A stretch of DNA of 64,000 nt from Streptococcus mitis (GCF_000722695.1 NZ_JPFU01000013.1:682001-746000), one strand, 5' to 3'; positions 43,992 to 53,774 are shown, numbered from the stretch's first letter. Program-made: numbers and translations. The notes: a model not told the origin generated them from the letters alone.

Positions 43992-45664
43992 AAAAAAGAT
44001 TCTCTTTCCTTTCGCTGTTCCACATTTTTCTCAATGTCTTGATGTAACTTATAATCTTTTGTAATTGATTCTACTCGTTGATACAAAGCCTGACGCTCAA
44101 AGGTTGCCTCTTTAACAAGTTTATCAATCTCAGATTTGCGAGTGCTAGGATCTACTCTCAGGTCTTTCATAATAGCAATAGCTAGTTTCACTTCCTGAGG
44201 ATCGCTTGATTCCAATGCAAGAAATGCAGACTGAATTTTATTAAGATCACCCAAGCGTTGATCTAATTTATCAAGCAAGTTATCTACTTCTTCTAGTTCC
44301 TCTTCAAAACGATTTAGCAATTCATCAAATTGCTGTCCTTCTGTCACTCCATGAGCGGATAGATAATTATATTCACGAACAAGCTGATCCAAAGTTGAGA
44401 TTTTAGGATTTTTTCGGATAATCATTTCTCCATTATCATACGATAACTGGGAAGCGACTGTTTCTCCCTTCATGTACCGATTCTTATCGGCGTGTTCAGG
44501 ATTAACAAAATAGTAGAAGTCATTTTTTCTGATAAAAATTTCATAAGAACCATCTTCTGCTTTTTCAATCTGATGAGCTGGAATAAGAATTGTTCCCTTA
44601 TTTCTAATCCCAAATTCCATTTCAAGATAGATCCCATTTTTTGTTTCTTCCATCACCTGCCATTCTTCAACTGTGATTCTCATTTCAAAATCATCTTCTC
44701 GTTCCGCAACCATTTTTTCATATTCAGATTTTATTTCATCAACAGATAAGATCACCTCGTTAGCAACTACTCTTTCAGAAATTTTCTCTAAAGAATAATT
44801 TCCTTTTTTGGACAGTGTACGATCCCTCACATTTCTTGTTTGTTCCTGATCAGTTAAACGATATTTTATTTCCTTCCCTGAAGTATCAACTTCAAGATTT
44901 AAAGCTCGTGCCTTGATCTTAAAATCCTCTAAAGAGGTTGAGTGTTTTAAAAGGAAATCTAAACGAGATTTAATCTCATAGCGAAAAGAATTTTTTTTGC
45001 GATAGGCATGATAGGTTTTTCGATTAGTCCATAATCTCTCCTTGAGAATTTTAGCTCCAGCCAAATCAGAATACTTGTTTGAAATATTAAATAAGCTTCT
45101 AGCAGTATTTTTCTGCCAACGAAACTTTTTTAATGTAACAGAATTAGTGGAATTGAAAATGATGTGATTATGAATGTGCCCCTTATCCATGTGAGTCGCT
45201 ATGACAAATTCATGTTGTCCACCAGTTAATTCTAAAATTGTTTTTCGACCAATCTCATGAATTTCTTGTGGAGTCAAATCATCTTCAGGAGAAAATGATT
45301 GGATGATATGATGAGCCAACACTCGATTTGGATTGTGAATGTCAGATCGTTCTTTTGTTCCTGCTCGTTGAGCAGCATTCTTTTTTGTCAAAAGAAATTC
45401 TTCTGTCGCTGTGCTAGCGTCTGTAATTCCATAAGTAGATACAAGTTGCTTGACTACTCGGCCATCTTTAACTACTGCTGGAAATTCAAACTGTTCATCT
45501 TGTTCTAAAAAACTCGTTTTAGATGGATTCTCGATATAGCGTAAAGCATTATTTAAACTTTTCGTATCAGTCAGCTCGACCGTCTTAGCTTCATCCTCAA
45601 TATATTTTGTAGATCGTCCTAAAGAAGCTACACCCTTTATTTGAAGAACCTTTGTTACAACCAT
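43988..45664 (-). CDS. Conjugative relaxase, MOBP/VirD2-like (Relaxase PF03432 type)
   Basis: 558 residues. The metal-binding motif appears as THMDKGHIHNHIIFNSTN (about residues 156-173), typical of MobA/VirD2-type relaxases. N-terminal tyrosines (KYIEDEAKT, RYIENPSKT) are candidates for the nicking residue. The C-terminal third is coiled coil. It nicks oriT and pilots the DNA strand. It overlaps the mobC end by 10 bp, a standard relaxosome operon. Full length. Confidence 0.9.
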   Translation of the reverse strand: MVVTKVLQIKGVASLGRSTKYIEDEAKTVELTDTKSLNNALRYIENPSKTSFLEQDEQFEFPAVVKDGRVVKQLVSTYGITDASTATEEFLLTKKNAAQRAGTKERSDIHNPNRVLAHHIIQSFSPEDDLTPQEIHEIGRKTILELTGGQHEFVIATHMDKGHIHNHIIFNSTNSVTLKKFRWQKNTARSLFNISNKYSDLAGAKILKERLWTNRKTYHAYRKKNSFRYEIKSRLDFLLKHSTSLEDFKIKARALNLEVDTSGKEIKYRLTDQEQTRNVRDRTLSKKGNYSLEKISERVVANEVILSVDEIKSEYEKMVAEREDDFEMRITVEEWQVMEETKNGIYLEMEFGIRNKGTILIPAHQIEKAEDGSYEIFIRKNDFYYFVNPEHADKNRYMKGETVASQLSYDNGEMIIRKNPKISTLDQLVREYNYLSAHGVTEGQQFDELLNRFEEELEEVDNLLDKLDQRLGDLNKIQSAFLALESSDPQEVKLAIAIMKDLRVDPSTRKSEIDKLVKEATFERQALYQRVESITKDYKLHQDIEKNVEQRKERESFL

Positions 45665-46023
45665 CGCTCTTGTTCCTTTGTTTGATTTTCCTGTTTTTGG
45701 ATAAATTGGCTAACTGTATCTTTCAAATATTTCTGCAATTCCAGAATCTGACTCAATTCATTTAGACTAGCCTGATTATCTTCGTTTACTTTTTTTGCGA
45801 CCTGATTAATATTGACCCCTATCCGATTTATTTCCTTACGTAACTCTTTCAATTCTTCAAATTTTAAAATATTGACTTCTCCCATAATCAATAGGATTCG
45901 GGCAAAGGTATTAAAATTTGACATTCCAGATTCTGCAACTTTAGTTGAAATAAATCGTGCCTCTTCTTCCGTTAAACGAATTTTTTTCTGAATCATTCGT
46001 TTTCTTTTTTCTTTATTTTTCAA
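45655..46023 (-). CDS. mobC: MobC-like relaxosome accessory protein
   Basis: 122 residues, basic. The pattern RMIQKKIRLTEEEARFISTKVAESGMSNFNTFARILLIMGEV, then ELKELRKEINRIGVNINQVAKKVNE, is that of MobC/BacC proteins: a ribbon-helix-helix and a helix bundle that melt oriT and aid the relaxase. It overlaps the relaxase start by 10 bp. The hairpin-rich intergenic region just upstream is the likely binding site. Confidence 0.9.
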   Translation of the reverse strand: MKNKEKRKRMIQKKIRLTEEEARFISTKVAESGMSNFNTFARILLIMGEVNILKFEELKELRKEINRIGVNINQVAKKVNEDNQASLNELSQILELQKYLKDTVSQFIQKQENQTKEQERWL

Positions 46024-46056
46024 AAAATCTTCACCTCTCTTCTGCTATTTTCTCTT

Positions 46057-46212
46057 GAGGGGCTCAGGCCCCTTTTCTTCTGGCAAGATTAGCACTTGGG
46101 TACCCAAATGCTGTTTTTAAAAAGGTCAAAGATGGTCAGCGTGTACACCTGACCATTCTTGACTTTTTAAATCTTTGGGGAAATCCCCAATCCCCTAATC
46201 CCTGCAAGCAGG
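46057..46212. other. oriT: Candidate oriT with five inverted repeats
   Basis: Directly upstream of mobC: GGGGC-tcag-GCCCC (46058-46071), AGCAcTTGGGTACCCAAaTGCT (46091-46112, arms of nine pairs), a large repeat 46117-46170 (GATGGTCAG / CTGACCAT core with flanking GTCAA/TTGAC), TTGGGG-aaat-CCCCAA (46175-46190) and CCTGC-aa-GCAGG (46201-46212). The position next to mobC and relaxase and the hairpin density fit an origin of transfer. The nick site is not identified. Confidence 0.65.
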
Positions 46213-46243
46213 AATCTTGTTCTATAACGAGGGAAAAGTTTGA

Positions 46244-46552
46244 CTAAACTTTTAAGTCTTCCAGTAGAAGCTCCATTGTATCAACCATCTCCATTTTAAG
46301 AATTTCGTCTTTTAGTTGCTCAAATCGTTCATCACTCATCCCTTCAATTTCTTTAAGTGCAACGGGATACATTTCTACTTCTTCTAGCTCATAGTTTGTT
46401 TTAATTCGCATATCTCTACGAAGAATGTATAGACATTCCTTACGTGAAATGTGCTGATTGACTTCATTCACTTTTGGCGAATCTGTAGCCTCATCCTCAA
46501 AAAATATCTCCATTAAAAGATCAAAAGTTTCTTGTTTTAGATGTTCAATCAT
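46244..46552 (-). CDS. Small acidic protein of the conjugative element, unknown
   Basis: 102 residues, strongly acidic and mostly helical, without membrane segment or recognised motif. It lies 48 bp downstream of the 1533-residue gene and its stop is in a small palindrome (AAAAGTTTAGTCAAACTTTT, about 46234-46253) that may end the transcript before the oriT candidate. No function can be proposed. Confidence 0.7.
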   Translation of the reverse strand: MIEHLKQETFDLLMEIFFEDEATDSPKVNEVNQHISRKECLYILRRDMRIKTNYELEEVEMYPVALKEIEGMSDERFEQLKDEILKMEMVDTMELLLEDLKV

Positions 46553-46600
46553 CTTCCGTTTCTCCTTTTTTGTTTTTCTTCCTACGGACTAATGCCTCCA

Positions 46601-49600
46601 TTATCGAGGGCTGCTCAGGGACTTTTTTTCTTCCACCTGCTTTACAGCCTCCGCCTTTTGATTCCCCAACTGCTCAGATTTTTCTTTTGCCTGTTGGAGT
46701 TTAGCAGCAAACTTATCTTTCGTCACAGTTTTATTTTTCACTAATTCTAACTTAGCATCCATCCGATCAATCAAACTTTTTGCTTCCTTTTGAACAACCT
46801 GCAGTTGTTCTACCATATCTTCAAAACCATTTTTATCCTTCGCCCAGATAGCTAAATATCCAAAACTGTAGCTACTCGTATCAAAACCAAAATGATTAGC
46901 TACAACATAGGCTACACTTTCAGCTTGTAATTCTTGCTTACGATATTGGTCGTCCCCATATTGGGCATTGCTTCCTCTATGTAAATCTGCATGAGCCATT
47001 TCATGAAAAATGGTTTTTAAAATCTGTTCTTGACCCTTTAATCCTTTTGAAATAACAATTCGATTTTCATCTGGAGAGTAATAACCATTTGCGCTCTCTC
47101 TTTTAATTTCTTCAAAACTAATAGGAATCTGATTATCCATTGAAACAGCTTTGGCTGCTCGGTACAAATCTTCATAATCTTTAACATCTCCAGTCAATTC
47201 ATGAATTGCTTTTGGCAATTCTTTTCCTTCTGTTTGAGATACATCAAAGACATTCCCTAACTTGAATCGAGTAACAATGATTTCCTTCTGTTCCATTTCA
47301 TTTTCAGCTGGAGTAAAATCTAACTCCTTTTGATGAACAGGAATGCTGGTTTTCACTTGATACGGAACCCAAATCTTCAGAGCTTTTGAACCTTTTTTAA
47401 CTGTTCTGTCAAAATCTGTTTTCCATTTATTGAAACTAGCAACTTGGGAAACATTAGGATTTTGCATCTTCAGCAAATGAATATTGTTGAGTGAGTAGTT
47501 GTGAAACTTACTCATCGTATTCAAGAATGATTTAAACTGTTCTGAATCTAAATAGTTCTTCATTCCCTCTTTCAAGTGTTCAGCTAAAGCTTTTGTATCT
47601 TTATTTGCGACTAACTGGGAAATGGTTTGTTCTGAAGTTTTAGCAGCAATTGCATCGGTTATAATAGCTCCAGTTTCCGATTCAACATCTGTCCTTCTTT
47701 CTCTATCTTCCTGTTTTTTATGAAGGTTAGAGGCACCGTTGTATGGATCTGTTCCCTGCAACATCTCATCAGAATTGGAAATACCATCACCATCCAAATC
47801 ACGATCCCTCTCATCTTTTCGGTTATACTGATAAATTTTTTCGTATGGATTATCTGGTGTATTTTGCGAATCTTTGACTTGTAATTTTTCAAATTCTTCT
47901 CGAACATTGGCCATAGTTTGTTCAACTTTTTCTGATAAATCATTCACTTCTTTTTGCCATTTTTCTACAAGAGCTACTTGTTCTAGATGCGAATCTTTAA
48001 CTCCTAACTTCTCAAACCAAGCAGATAAATTTTCAACTTCAACGCTATCCATTCCATCAAAAGAGATAAAACCAAGACGGCTATCGTAACTACTATCTGT
48101 AAATCCGATGGGACTATTTTTTAAATCTCCATAAGGGAGTTGAGATAGCAGTTTATCTGCATAAGGAATATCTTCCAAAGCGTAACTGAATTGGGAAATA
48201 TCTAGTTCACTCGCCAATCTCTCCAGATGATATTGATTAAATAATGCCCCATCTATCTTCATCAACTCTGGATGCTCTAGCATTTCTCGTGTACCAAGTC
48301 TTTCTTTATGAGCGATTGGGTTAATCTCATCCCCAATATTGTAACGAATACCATCTTGAATCAGTTCACCATCGGGGCTGTATAAAGTAAATTGAACCTT
48401 TGTAAAAGGGGTATAGGAAGCACCTTCTACCTGGTTCATTCGATCACTTACACTTGCATGATGCTTTTCGTAATAGATATTATTCTGCTTATATAGCTCT
48501 GTTGCAAAAGACTGATAATCAACCAACTCTGTTTTGCTAAAAGGTAAACTTAGCCCACCATCATGCTTTTCTGCCCATTGAAGGCGGACATTGTAGTTAT
48601 TTTTGTCAATCTCATTTGGTTGAATTGCCTCAAACAAGCCATTTTCCATAATGGATTGCAATTCTTTGCCATCATTCTTGATGTAATCCTCGTTGATCGA
48701 TAGCTGTTCGATTAGACCGTCGCGGTCACGAAAAACACCAAGAATTATCTTTTCTTTTCCTCCTAGCTCATATGATAATGTTTCTTTTACTTTCATCAAA
48801 GAAGCAGGAACTCCAATCCCATCAATATCTCTTAGCGCAAGCAACAAATCCTTATCCTCAGACATAATTGCTTGAGATAAATCAATACGATTGAATTTTT
48901 CAATTTGAGATAAATCATCAAAATAGAAAGAACCTGCATCAATAATTGCTTCAAAGTCAGGTAACACTTGTAGTTTTTCAAATGCGGCTCCCCTATTAGC
49001 AATCATAATATTATCAAATTCCCCTCTCCCCTCCACAAAATCAAGTAGTGTTTGTTCTGGGGTTTGGTCATCTTTTATTGGAGCAATTCCTGTAAGGTGC
49101 ATGAAATTCTCTTTATAAAAAGAAACAGATACTACTTTAATATCTTCTTCATCTTTAAAAAAATAGTACACCTTACTATCTGCTAGCGTATTTAAATACC
49201 AATTAGCTGTCTGTTGCAATTGAGGTGCATAACGATTCAACTTTCGTAATTCATTTGCTTTAATTGGGTGATAATTCGGTTTATAAATTGACTTATCCGC
49301 ATCCAATATAGTAAAATGAAGTAAAGATTGAGACTGAGTTTGGTTCGGTGACGAGCCATCCAAAGGTTGCGATTGTTTCGCTTCAGGTAGAGGTGCTGCC
49401 TTCTGATAAATCTCAGAAAAATCCCCGAATTCGTTCTCAGTCTTCTTTATTTGCTCTTGAGACTTCTCAAGAGCTTTTTCTATGCTCTGAATTTCTTCCT
49501 GCGCTTCATAAGTATCTCCAACAGGATTGGAAGGCTTTTCATAGATTACCGTTTTATCTCCATCAATGACCATCTGTTTTTTAGGTTCTACTGAGAAGCT

Positions 49601-51202
49601 AATATTATGCCAGTTTTGCCTCAGCCATTCTGCATCTTCGGAGGATAAATTACTAGTGTCTATGTTCAATTCAGAACTCTGATCGTCTTGCTTTTTTTGT
49701 TTGGACAGTAACTTGTTTACTACCTCTTTTTCCTCCTTCGTATTAGGGAGATATTGAGATGATTTTTCAAATTTTCCTTCTTCTGTCAGTTCTAAAGCAA
49801 CTCGACGTAACCCTTTTACAAAGTAGATATTGGGATGTTCAGCCCATTGTTTGACCTCTCCAGAATCAATTATATCCTGTGTTTCTGGTTGAATAACGAA
49901 TCCGTCATCTTTTTTAGAACTACTTGGTACATCCTCTGCTTCATACTTAGTCCCATTATCGTACGATTCTGACATAGTATTTTCTCTCCCTCTCTCTTGA
50001 TGAATGATTGTTTGATATTTTTGACGGACTTCCTCCTTTGTCAGCTGGACATCTGACACAAAAGCTTTTACATCCTGTGTAGTTAGCTCTTGCGCTTTTG
50101 CAAGAGCTAGTTCCTTCTCAAAAAAGCCCTGGTAATACCAAGACTTTTCATCTACTGTATAAACGTGTGCTAACTCTTTAGGAGTGTTATTCCCTCCCTT
50201 CAGAAAGTCATTCCAATCTTCCTTCTCCTGGTCTCCCTGAAGGATAGGTGGAATCGCAATCTGTACTGGAATCCCCTTTTCCTGCAGACTAGTTATAAAT
50301 TTATGGCCAGCCATATCATTATCTACAGCCAAGGTAATCATATCCTGATGCTGACCATCTTTAAAATGGTTCGTTGTTCTAGCGACTACTTCTAGAGCTT
50401 TCCCAGTATTCTGATTGACTTGATAGGATTTATCATTTATCTCTGCATACAATTCCATAAACCGTCTACTAATGATTCCTTCTTTTACTCCATCCATAGC
50501 TACTAAGCGGACATCCTGAAGCCTATCTTTATGAAGCTCATAGTAGCTCATTAGATCGATTGGAGCTTCCGCAAATACTAAACGTTTAGGATTCCCAATA
50601 TCAATTGAAAAGCCTAATTGTCCGTCTGAATTTCTCATAATTTGTTTTAGACGCCCACGTTCAGGATAGTGCTCCCGATTCTCTACTATTCCCTGAAGAC
50701 TCGCTCCAGCTAAAAAGCCTGTATTGTCCTTATACTTAAAGACAATCACAGGCTCAAAATAGTCTCCCTTTTTTCGGATTGCTTCCGCTATACTCCCTTG
50801 GCTAATAAAGAAGTTAATCGTATCATCTGAAAGGCCTCTCTGTGCCTTTAAATAGCTTCTAGAGGCGCTGAAATCCTGACGCTCATATCTTTCCAAGTGA
50901 TAGCTAAAAGGCTCTTTTGAAGCCGTCTGAGCTTCTACATCGACTTCCTTAAATTCTCCAGTTTCTAAAAAATGCATCGCCTCCTTGTAAGAAACACCTC
51001 GTATGGTTTGAACTAACTGAATAACATCTCCAAATTCAGTTCTTGAGTTCCAGTAAAATTCATTTTTCTTTGTATCTATTACAAATGAATCATGTTCTAC
51101 CCAGTTATAGCTATGGCTCCCTGTACGCTTTAACTCCATACCTAGTTGTTCTGCAACAGAAATAATAGATAATCTTTTGGCTTCTTCTTTGCTTAACACC
51201 AT
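46601..51202 (-). CDS. 1533-residue toprim / PBECR4-like / ArdC-LtrC-like fusion protein
   Basis: Domains in order: an N-terminal DUF3991-like region (about 1-90); a toprim domain (about 190-310) with the acidic motif AVDNDMAG near residue 292; a Glu/Gln/Ser-rich linker; a PBECR4-like region (about 640-870, with FYKENFMHLTGIAPI); LPD25/YodL-like segments (about 890-1010). Next comes a calcium-loop-like DLDGDGISNSDE near 1135, then an ArdC N-terminal ssDNA-binding region (about 1190-1270) and a zincin site HEMAH at 1400. LtrC/ArdC-like fusions are common in Gram-positive conjugative elements and probably protect or prime entering single-stranded DNA. Domain limits are read by eye. Confidence 0.85.
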   Translation of the reverse strand: MVLSKEEAKRLSIISVAEQLGMELKRTGSHSYNWVEHDSFVIDTKKNEFYWNSRTEFGDVIQLVQTIRGVSYKEAMHFLETGEFKEVDVEAQTASKEPFSYHLERYERQDFSASRSYLKAQRGLSDDTINFFISQGSIAEAIRKKGDYFEPVIVFKYKDNTGFLAGASLQGIVENREHYPERGRLKQIMRNSDGQLGFSIDIGNPKRLVFAEAPIDLMSYYELHKDRLQDVRLVAMDGVKEGIISRRFMELYAEINDKSYQVNQNTGKALEVVARTTNHFKDGQHQDMITLAVDNDMAGHKFITSLQEKGIPVQIAIPPILQGDQEKEDWNDFLKGGNNTPKELAHVYTVDEKSWYYQGFFEKELALAKAQELTTQDVKAFVSDVQLTKEEVRQKYQTIIHQERGRENTMSESYDNGTKYEAEDVPSSSKKDDGFVIQPETQDIIDSGEVKQWAEHPNIYFVKGLRRVALELTEEGKFEKSSQYLPNTKEEKEVVNKLLSKQKKQDDQSSELNIDTSNLSSEDAEWLRQNWHNISFSVEPKKQMVIDGDKTVIYEKPSNPVGDTYEAQEEIQSIEKALEKSQEQIKKTENEFGDFSEIYQKAAPLPEAKQSQPLDGSSPNQTQSQSLLHFTILDADKSIYKPNYHPIKANELRKLNRYAPQLQQTANWYLNTLADSKVYYFFKDEEDIKVVSVSFYKENFMHLTGIAPIKDDQTPEQTLLDFVEGRGEFDNIMIANRGAAFEKLQVLPDFEAIIDAGSFYFDDLSQIEKFNRIDLSQAIMSEDKDLLLALRDIDGIGVPASLMKVKETLSYELGGKEKIILGVFRDRDGLIEQLSINEDYIKNDGKELQSIMENGLFEAIQPNEIDKNNYNVRLQWAEKHDGGLSLPFSKTELVDYQSFATELYKQNNIYYEKHHASVSDRMNQVEGASYTPFTKVQFTLYSPDGELIQDGIRYNIGDEINPIAHKERLGTREMLEHPELMKIDGALFNQYHLERLASELDISQFSYALEDIPYADKLLSQLPYGDLKNSPIGFTDSSYDSRLGFISFDGMDSVEVENLSAWFEKLGVKDSHLEQVALVEKWQKEVNDLSEKVEQTMANVREEFEKLQVKDSQNTPDNPYEKIYQYNRKDERDRDLDGDGISNSDEMLQGTDPYNGASNLHKKQEDRERRTDVESETGAIITDAIAAKTSEQTISQLVANKDTKALAEHLKEGMKNYLDSEQFKSFLNTMSKFHNYSLNNIHLLKMQNPNVSQVASFNKWKTDFDRTVKKGSKALKIWVPYQVKTSIPVHQKELDFTPAENEMEQKEIIVTRFKLGNVFDVSQTEGKELPKAIHELTGDVKDYEDLYRAAKAVSMDNQIPISFEEIKRESANGYYSPDENRIVISKGLKGQEQILKTIFHEMAHADLHRGSNAQYGDDQYRKQELQAESVAYVVANHFGFDTSSYSFGYLAIWAKDKNGFEDMVEQLQVVQKEAKSLIDRMDAKLELVKNKTVTKDKFAAKLQQAKEKSEQLGNQKAEAVKQVEEKKSLSSPR

Positions 51203-51213
51203 TTGTTATCCCC

Positions 51214-52563
51214 CTAAAATGAAAATTCCGGATCTTCTTTTTCTGCTACTATATCTTGTGTCTGTTCTCTCTTAAGTTCTTCTGCTTCTACAAAGCGTTT
51301 TAAATCAGGAAAATGGAGTTGGGCTTGTTTTAGCTTATCCTGAACTAACAAGTTCTCATCGATATGATAGACTGCTTCCTGATGGCCATTAAATCCTTTC
51401 TCTAAATCAATATCATCAAAGCGGATAACAGCCAACTCTGTCAAACTCCCCTTATACCAAGCTCCAATCTCACTTTCAAGATAGAATCGAACAGATTCTC
51501 TATCTTCCGTCTTTGTATCCCGTAAATAAGCTAGTTCCCAGCTTTCACCTTGAGAATAACCAACGACCTCTTGAACGATTAACTCCTGGTTATTCGTTCC
51601 TAAAATCTGGTTAATATCTCCTAAACGTGGTACTAGAATTTCCTGAGCTAATGAAACGGCTTCTGTACGATAGTTGAAAAACTCATATTGTTCCCTATCT
51701 TCTACATAGTTCCTAACAAAGTCTGAATAATGAGGGAAATGTTCCTGAAAACTAGGTGAAATCATTCCATAGATATAGGCTTGTTTTACTGTTTCAAACT
51801 GGGCTATTTGATAATATGAGGGGTCAAGCTTGCCCTCTTGATTCAATAGTTCCTTGATATTTTCTGGAAGTTGAATCGGTTCTGAATCTGGCCAAGTTTT
51901 CTTAGAATAGTTGATTACTTCTTCGTAAAGAATGGTATCGATCTCTGGATTCTCCATTTCAAGCAAAGTATCTACAATTTGAGCTGATTCTGAAAGATTG
52001 GAACGATAATCAGTAATCAAGCCATCTTTACGAACCTCCCACTCCTCAACCTGAGCATTTTCTGGAGTTCGTAGTAACAATACCTCCTCAGCTTCCGGAT
52101 CAACTCCAATGACCTGATCGCCATTGGGTAGCTGATCCATCTCCAATTCTTTAATCTTAGCATCTAATTGATTATTAACCTGAAGCAAGTCTTGTTTCAA
52201 GTGAAATAATTCTTCTGCATTGGCTTGTAATTCCTCAAAATACTCTCTGGAGATTTTCACTGGTTGAACCAATAAATCTTTGTCTCGTTGCTCTCGAGGA
52301 TATGAAAATAAATAGGGAGCAACTTCTTTGAAATCTTGATAATTCATCCATTTTATGGATTCAGTAACAATCATATTTTGGACATCAACGACATCTGTAT
52401 GAGGTGTAATCCAACCAGCTAAAGCCAGCTCTTTTACTGCTTCAGATAGGGGGTAAGAAGGGATATGTTCTAAAATCCCCTCAAAATAACCAATCCCTCG
52501 AGCAGTTTCTTCCTCAACTTCACGCTTCATTCGTTTAAATTGTTTTTGTGGTAGTGTATTCAT
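51214..52563 (-). CDS. Conjugative-element protein of unknown function
   Basis: 449 residues, acidic, soluble, without signal or membrane segment. A predicted coiled coil lies at about residues 105-145. It shares the style of the neighbouring fusion protein and is placed 11 bp upstream of it, with a 4-bp overlap to the preceding small gene, so it belongs to the same transcription unit. I do not recognise a domain. Confidence 0.75.
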   Translation of the reverse strand: MNTLPQKQFKRMKREVEEETARGIGYFEGILEHIPSYPLSEAVKELALAGWITPHTDVVDVQNMIVTESIKWMNYQDFKEVAPYLFSYPREQRDKDLLVQPVKISREYFEELQANAEELFHLKQDLLQVNNQLDAKIKELEMDQLPNGDQVIGVDPEAEEVLLLRTPENAQVEEWEVRKDGLITDYRSNLSESAQIVDTLLEMENPEIDTILYEEVINYSKKTWPDSEPIQLPENIKELLNQEGKLDPSYYQIAQFETVKQAYIYGMISPSFQEHFPHYSDFVRNYVEDREQYEFFNYRTEAVSLAQEILVPRLGDINQILGTNNQELIVQEVVGYSQGESWELAYLRDTKTEDRESVRFYLESEIGAWYKGSLTELAVIRFDDIDLEKGFNGHQEAVYHIDENLLVQDKLKQAQLHFPDLKRFVEAEELKREQTQDIVAEKEDPEFSF

Positions 52564-52787
52564 TCTATTTCGTTTCCTTTCTTTCCGTTATCTGAGCCGT
52601 AAAAGGTATCTACGATACCTGCGGAACGTAAAGCAGATTCCAATGCTGATCTAGCCAACTCAGAAGCAGCAATCATTCTCACTTTCACTTCCCATAACTC
52701 TTCTTCCTTCTCCTTAATTAAGTTATCCATAAACTCATTATCTTTAATCAGCTCATCTCGCCGTTGCTTAAGTTGATCTAAATTCAT
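52560..52787 (-). CDS. Small coiled-coil protein
   Basis: 75 residues. The N-terminal 45 residues are a charged coiled coil (LKQRRDELIKDNEFMDNLIKEKEEELWEVK). It overlaps the next gene by four bases (ATGA), indicating coupled translation. It follows a strong terminator, so it probably begins the transcription unit that leads into the 449- and 1533-residue proteins. Function unknown. Confidence 0.7.
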   Translation of the reverse strand: MNLDQLKQRRDELIKDNEFMDNLIKEKEEELWEVKVRMIAASELARSALESALRSAGIVDTFYGSDNGKKGNEIE

Positions 52788-52802
52788 TTGATTCTCCTCA
52801 TC

Positions 52803-52827
52803 AAAAAAACAGCCATTACGGCTGCCT
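52803..52827 (-). terminator. Terminator after the membrane-protein pair
   Basis: AGGCAGCC-gtaat-GGCTGTTTTTTT on the minus strand, nine bases past the 159-residue gene's stop. It separates the membrane pair from the downstream transfer genes. Confidence 0.85.
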
Positions 52828-52835
52828 TTTACTGT

Positions 52836-53315
52836 TTAGTTATTAGAGATTGCAAGAGTTCCCAATAATGCTCCTACCGCACACACTATTAAAGTGGCTA
52901 TGATAATCGGACTATAAAGAGATTTCGATATTGAAGCAATTAAAAAGAAATTAACCAGTGTGACTATAAAGATAATGAACCAAATGACATTTTTGATTTC
53001 CTCACTCTTATAACTAGACTTATTTATCATTGAAAATAATATAGGTATTATAAAACCAATGATAATTAACAAGATTCCAAAAAACAAAAAGTGCCATGAT
53101 ATATTATTTTCATATGACATGACATTAGACGCAATTGACACATCTTTCTGATTTATCATTTTATCAATATCAAAATGATGTGTTAGTTGCTTATTTAAAT
53201 TTCCCAGATTAATATTAAAGCAAATAACAACTATTGCATAAATTAATTCTATTGCCACATAAGGCGTACATGGACTTTTTAATACTTTAAACATTCGATC
53301 TCTATTCAAATTCAT
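52836..53315 (-). CDS. Four-helix membrane protein of unknown function
   Basis: 159 residues with membrane segments at about 18-38, 74-97, 109-130 and 134-154, and a 35-residue polar loop after the first. It lies nine bases downstream of another membrane-protein gene; the pair has its own promoter and terminator inside the conjugative element. No family recognised. Such a self-contained pair could be cargo (exclusion, immunity or phage defence), but the sequence shows no diagnostic motif. Confidence 0.75.
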   Translation of the reverse strand: MNLNRDRMFKVLKSPCTPYVAIELIYAIVVICFNINLGNLNKQLTHHFDIDKMINQKDVSIASNVMSYENNISWHFLFFGILLIIIGFIIPILFSMINKSSYKSEEIKNVIWFIIFIVTLVNFFLIASISKSLYSPIIIATLIVCAVGALLGTLAISNN

Positions 53316-53324
53316 CTCCTCTAT

Positions 53325-53732
53325 TTAAGTATAGTGTTCTTCTATATAGCGTTTCAAAATAAGATAGCGTCTTAATAACAATGAGTAGCTAAAATTATAG
53401 ATCAAAATAGTCAAAAATAACAAAACTATAAATAGTGCTATAATGATACTCAGTAACACACTTTCATTCAATTCCTTAGTAGGTAATCCTGTTAAAGGTG
53501 AAAATAAGATTGCTAAAATTCGTTTTAAATCATTTGAAAAAATGATGGTTAATACTAGACCTACCAATAATTTCCAGCTACGGGAACTTCTCTCTTTTTT
53601 TATTTCTAACTCTATAAATTCTGCTAAGATTGCCTCTTTTGACCGTCGATTATAGTACCCAAAAGCTTCTTTGTAACGGCGTTCATGCCGTTTCATCCAC
53701 CTTTCATAATAATTTTTTATAGTAGATATCAT
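53325..53732 (-). CDS. Small membrane protein with basic N-terminal region
   Basis: 135 residues. The N-terminal 50 residues are polar and basic (YYERWMKRHERRYKEAFGYYNRRSKE). Two to three membrane segments follow (about 53-70 and 92-118), then a short basic tail. The ATG overlaps the stop of a nine-codon upstream frame (ATGA), suggesting that its translation is coupled to that leader. It is the first gene of the two-gene membrane unit. Function unknown. Confidence 0.75.
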   Translation of the reverse strand: MISTIKNYYERWMKRHERRYKEAFGYYNRRSKEAILAEFIELEIKKERSSRSWKLLVGLVLTIIFSNDLKRILAILFSPLTGLPTKELNESVLLSIIIALFIVLLFLTILIYNFSYSLLLRRYLILKRYIEEHYT

Positions 53733-53758
53733 AGGATTAGTGTACTCCTTTCAATCAT
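53729..53758 (-). CDS. Nine-codon leader peptide overlapping the membrane-protein start
   Basis: The frame MIERSTLIL has a TGGAG ribosome site eight bases before its ATG and ends in TGA within ATGA, where the ATG is the start of the 135-residue protein. AAAGGAG, the only ribosome site near that ATG, lies inside the leader and 12 bases away, so coupling may be needed. The role is inferred. Confidence 0.45.
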   Translation of the reverse strand: MIERSTLIL

Positions 53759-53774
53759 CGCTTATTCTCCATTC

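Noticed and set aside
44492..44749. Several plus-strand frames opposite the relaxase, VirB4 and fusion genes
   Set aside because: Phe/Ile/Ser-rich antisense frames typical of the complement of AT-rich minus-strand genes; none has start signals or recognisable domains.
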